A stretch of 64,000 nt of DNA from the NCBI GenBank assembly GCA_963730405.1, contig CAVSRW010000011.1:62001-126000 (forward strand). Reading direction: 5' to 3'. The stretch comes from Gaiellasilicea sp963730405. GTDB lineage: Bacteria > Actinomycetota > Thermoleophilia > Gaiellales > Gaiellaceae. Position 1 is the stretch's first letter. Each line of letters begins with the position of its first letter. The notes under the pieces are model-generated. The model ran no database searches. It was not told the origin of the DNA and saw only the letters and a program-made list of their open reading frames with translations. Shown one piece after another: positions 62,517 through 64,000 of the stretch. The position numbers were made by a program, and so were the translations under genes.

Positions 62517-63106
62517 GGCTCGTCGACGAGATCGCGCACGCGACCGGTTGGATGGACGAGGCGGACAGGATGCGCCGCGCGTCGCACGCGCTCGAGGTCG
62601 ACGGCCGCGTCTGGCTCTTCGACGTCGTCGACTGGCCCGGGCTCGAGGAGACGGTCGCCGAGCTCGGCGAGCCGGCCGGCGTCGTGCAGCTGCTCGACCG
62701 GCACAACCGCGACTGCGCCGCCGTGGCCCGTCGCTTCGGCGTCCCGCACCACGTCGTCCCGCACGCGCTTCCCGGCACGCCGTTCGAGTTGCGCCCGGTC
62801 GTCCGGCACCGCTGGTGGCGCGAGGCGGCGCTGTGGTGGCCGGAGCGGCGGCTCCTGCTCGTCGCCGACGTGCTCGGGACGATCCCCTTCTTCCGCGCCG
62901 GCGCCGAGCCGGCCGGCCTGCACCCGCTGCTCCGGCTCCGGCCGCCGCGCTCGCTCTTCGGCCTCGAGCCCGACCACCTGCTCGTGGGGCACGGAGCGGG
63001 CGTCCATCACCACCCGGCAGCGTTCGAGAGCGCGCTGCGGACGGCCCGCCGGCGGATCCCGCGCTGGCTGCTCGGGCTGCCGCGGGTGATCCGCCAGGGC
63101 TACTAG
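62513..63106 (+). CDS. Degenerate metallo-beta-lactamase-like protein
   Basis: 197 aa. The order of strands (RVWLFDVVDWPGLEETVAEL, VVQLLDRHNRDCAAVARRFG, RLLLVADVLGTIPFFRAGAE, DHLLVGHGAGVHHHPAAFES) resembles the MBL fold, with LVADV and LLVGHG in the usual places, but HxHxDH is replaced by DRHNRD, so zinc hydrolysis is unlikely or changed. Function unknown. GTG overlaps the DsbA-like stop (GTGA); its TAG overlaps the cofH TAG as CTAG. Confidence 0.6.
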   Translation: MRLVDEIAHATGWMDEADRMRRASHALEVDGRVWLFDVVDWPGLEETVAELGEPAGVVQLLDRHNRDCAAVARRFGVPHHVVPHALPGTPFELRPVVRHRWWREAALWWPERRLLLVADVLGTIPFFRAGAEPAGLHPLLRLRPPRSLFGLEPDHLLVGHGAGVHHHPAAFESALRTARRRIPRWLLGLPRVIRQGY

Positions 63107-64000
63107 CGGGCGCGGGCGAGCAGGCCCGGCCGGACGAGCCGCGGCGGCGCCTTCAGACCGGCGTCGCGAACGGGCGGGTTCAGCGGCTCGGCGAGCGGCG
63201 CGGCGGCGAAGGAGGCGGCGCGCCGGTCGGACGGCGCGTCCGCGTACAGCGTCGTCCGCTGCCGCGGCGTCCGCCCGTTGGAGCGGATCAGCAGCTCCAT
63301 CGCCTCCGGGGGCATCTCCTGCCCGTGCTCGGAGCCGGCGGAGCGTGAGATCGACTCGTTCATCAGCGTCCCGCCGAGGTCGTTGACCCCCGCTCGGAGC
63401 GCCGCCGCGACGCCTTCCGGGCCGAGCTTGACCCACGACGCCTGGATGTTCGTGATCGCGGGGTGCAGCGCGAGGCGCGCGACCGAGTGCAGGAGCAGCG
63501 ACTCGCCGAAGGTCGGCCCAGAGCGCGCGCGGCCCTGCAGCCACATCGGCGCCTCCATGTGCACGAACGGGAGTGGGACGAGCTCCGTGAAGCCTCCGCT
63601 CCGCTCCTGCTGCTCGCGTGCTCGGAGCAGGTGCCGCGCCCAGTGCTCCGGCCCCTCGACGTGCCCGAACATGATCGTCACGTTCGAGCGGAGCCCCACC
63701 CGGTGCGCCGCCTCGTGCACCGCGAGCCACTGCTCGGTCGAGACCTTGTCCGGGCAGATCACCGCGCGGACCTCGTCGTCGAGGATCTCCGCCGCCGTGC
63801 CCGGCAGCGAGCCGAGACCGAGCGAGCGCAGCAGCTCCAGGTACTCCTCGAGCGGGAGGCCGAGCGTCTCCGCGCCCTGCCAGACCTCGAGGGCCGAGAA
63901 CGCGTGGATGTGCAGCTCGGGCAGCTCAGTCCGGATCGCGTCGACGACCGAGGCGTAGTACTCACCCGTGAAGGCGGGATGGATGCCGCCCTGGAGGCAG
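63103..64000 (-). CDS. cofH: CofH/FbiC-type FO synthase, C-terminal part (cut by window end)
   Basis: Radical-SAM enzyme part of coenzyme F420 (FO) synthesis; about 298 aa are visible and the N-terminus lies beyond 64000. LQGGIHPAFTGEYYASVVDA (the family's QGGIHP), HIHAFSALEVWQGAETLGLP, IMFGHVEGPEHWARHLLRAR, ELVPLPFVHMEAPM and GPEGVAAALRAGVNDLGGTL identify it. Separate cofH or the end of a fused fbiC cannot be decided. Confidence 0.85.
   Translation of the reverse strand, partial: CLQGGIHPAFTGEYYASVVDAIRTELPELHIHAFSALEVWQGAETLGLPLEEYLELLRSLGLGSLPGTAAEILDDEVRAVICPDKVSTEQWLAVHEAAHRVGLRSNVTIMFGHVEGPEHWARHLLRAREQQERSGGFTELVPLPFVHMEAPMWLQGRARSGPTFGESLLLHSVARLALHPAITNIQASWVKLGPEGVAAALRAGVNDLGGTLMNESISRSAGSEHGQEMPPEAMELLIRSNGRTPRQRTTLYADAPSDRRAASFAAAPLAEPLNPPVRDAGLKAPPRLVRPGLLARAR

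Overview
The window is gene-dense, very GC-rich bacterial chromosome with no rRNA, CRISPR array or IS element and no gene-free stretch above 300 bp. The high GC, frequent GTG starts, NTGA start/stop overlaps, a coenzyme-F420 gene (cofH/fbiC type), a group III phosphofructokinase and a lepA-hemW-hrcA-dnaJ block suggest an actinobacterium, probably Thermoleophilia/Gaiellales-like. That placement is inference. Several single-base frame breaks suggest a draft or metagenome assembly.

Layout. 0-6.7 kb: rpsA and polA, then a GNAT acetyltransferase coupled to a LarA-like protein. 6.7-13.6 kb: a branched-chain amino-acid ABC operon (livK-H-M-G-F) followed by a membrane spermidine-synthase-like gene; livH, M, G and F carry about nine frame breaks. 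13.8-20.6 kb: tRNA-Leu(CAA), a membrane pseudokinase, a phosphofructokinase with PPi-type residues, a paralogous spermidine-synthase-like gene with a degenerate TrpC-like gene, a secreted BNR-type protein and a WYL regulator. 20.6-31.3 kb: two small cytosolic proteins, a deoxyribose catabolism operon (deoC, aldehyde dehydrogenase, mini membrane protein, degenerate aldehyde dehydrogenase), a zinc metallopeptidase, a LuxR/DUF4242/haloperoxidase-like operon, and an isolated contractile-tail tube gene with a partner. 31.3-46.4 kb: housekeeping genes (era, cdd, dgkA-PAP2, ybeY, phoH, yqeY, HIT, mtaB, prmA, dnaJ, hrcA, hemW, lepA, murJ, rpsT). 46.4-54.1 kb: holA, comEC, comEA, leuS, lysA. 54.1-55.4 kb: a CarH-type B12 photoreceptor regulator divergent from a DUF378 membrane gene, with an 11-bp direct-repeat operator between them. 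55.4-62 kb: the histidine pathway (hisIE, F, H, a hisC-hisB fusion, D, G, a YerC-like regulator and divergent hisA). The end holds a DsbA-family gene with an in-frame TGA, a metallo-hydrolase-like gene and partial cofH.

Four observations matter most. (1) Seven nTnnACA-type repeats at 11-bp spacing lie between the CarH-like gene and DUF378 and cover both promoters: a candidate light/B12 switch controlling an uncharacterised membrane protein. (2) A DsbA/FrnE-like gene has TGA exactly where the first Cys of CPFC belongs, followed by a hairpin that fits a bacterial SECIS: a candidate selenoprotein. (3) At least eleven genes have TAnnnT exactly 6-7 nt before the start codon, which implies widespread leaderless transcription. 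(4) hisC and hisB are fused in one reading frame. The liv frame breaks could be assembly errors or recent decay; the sequence alone cannot decide.
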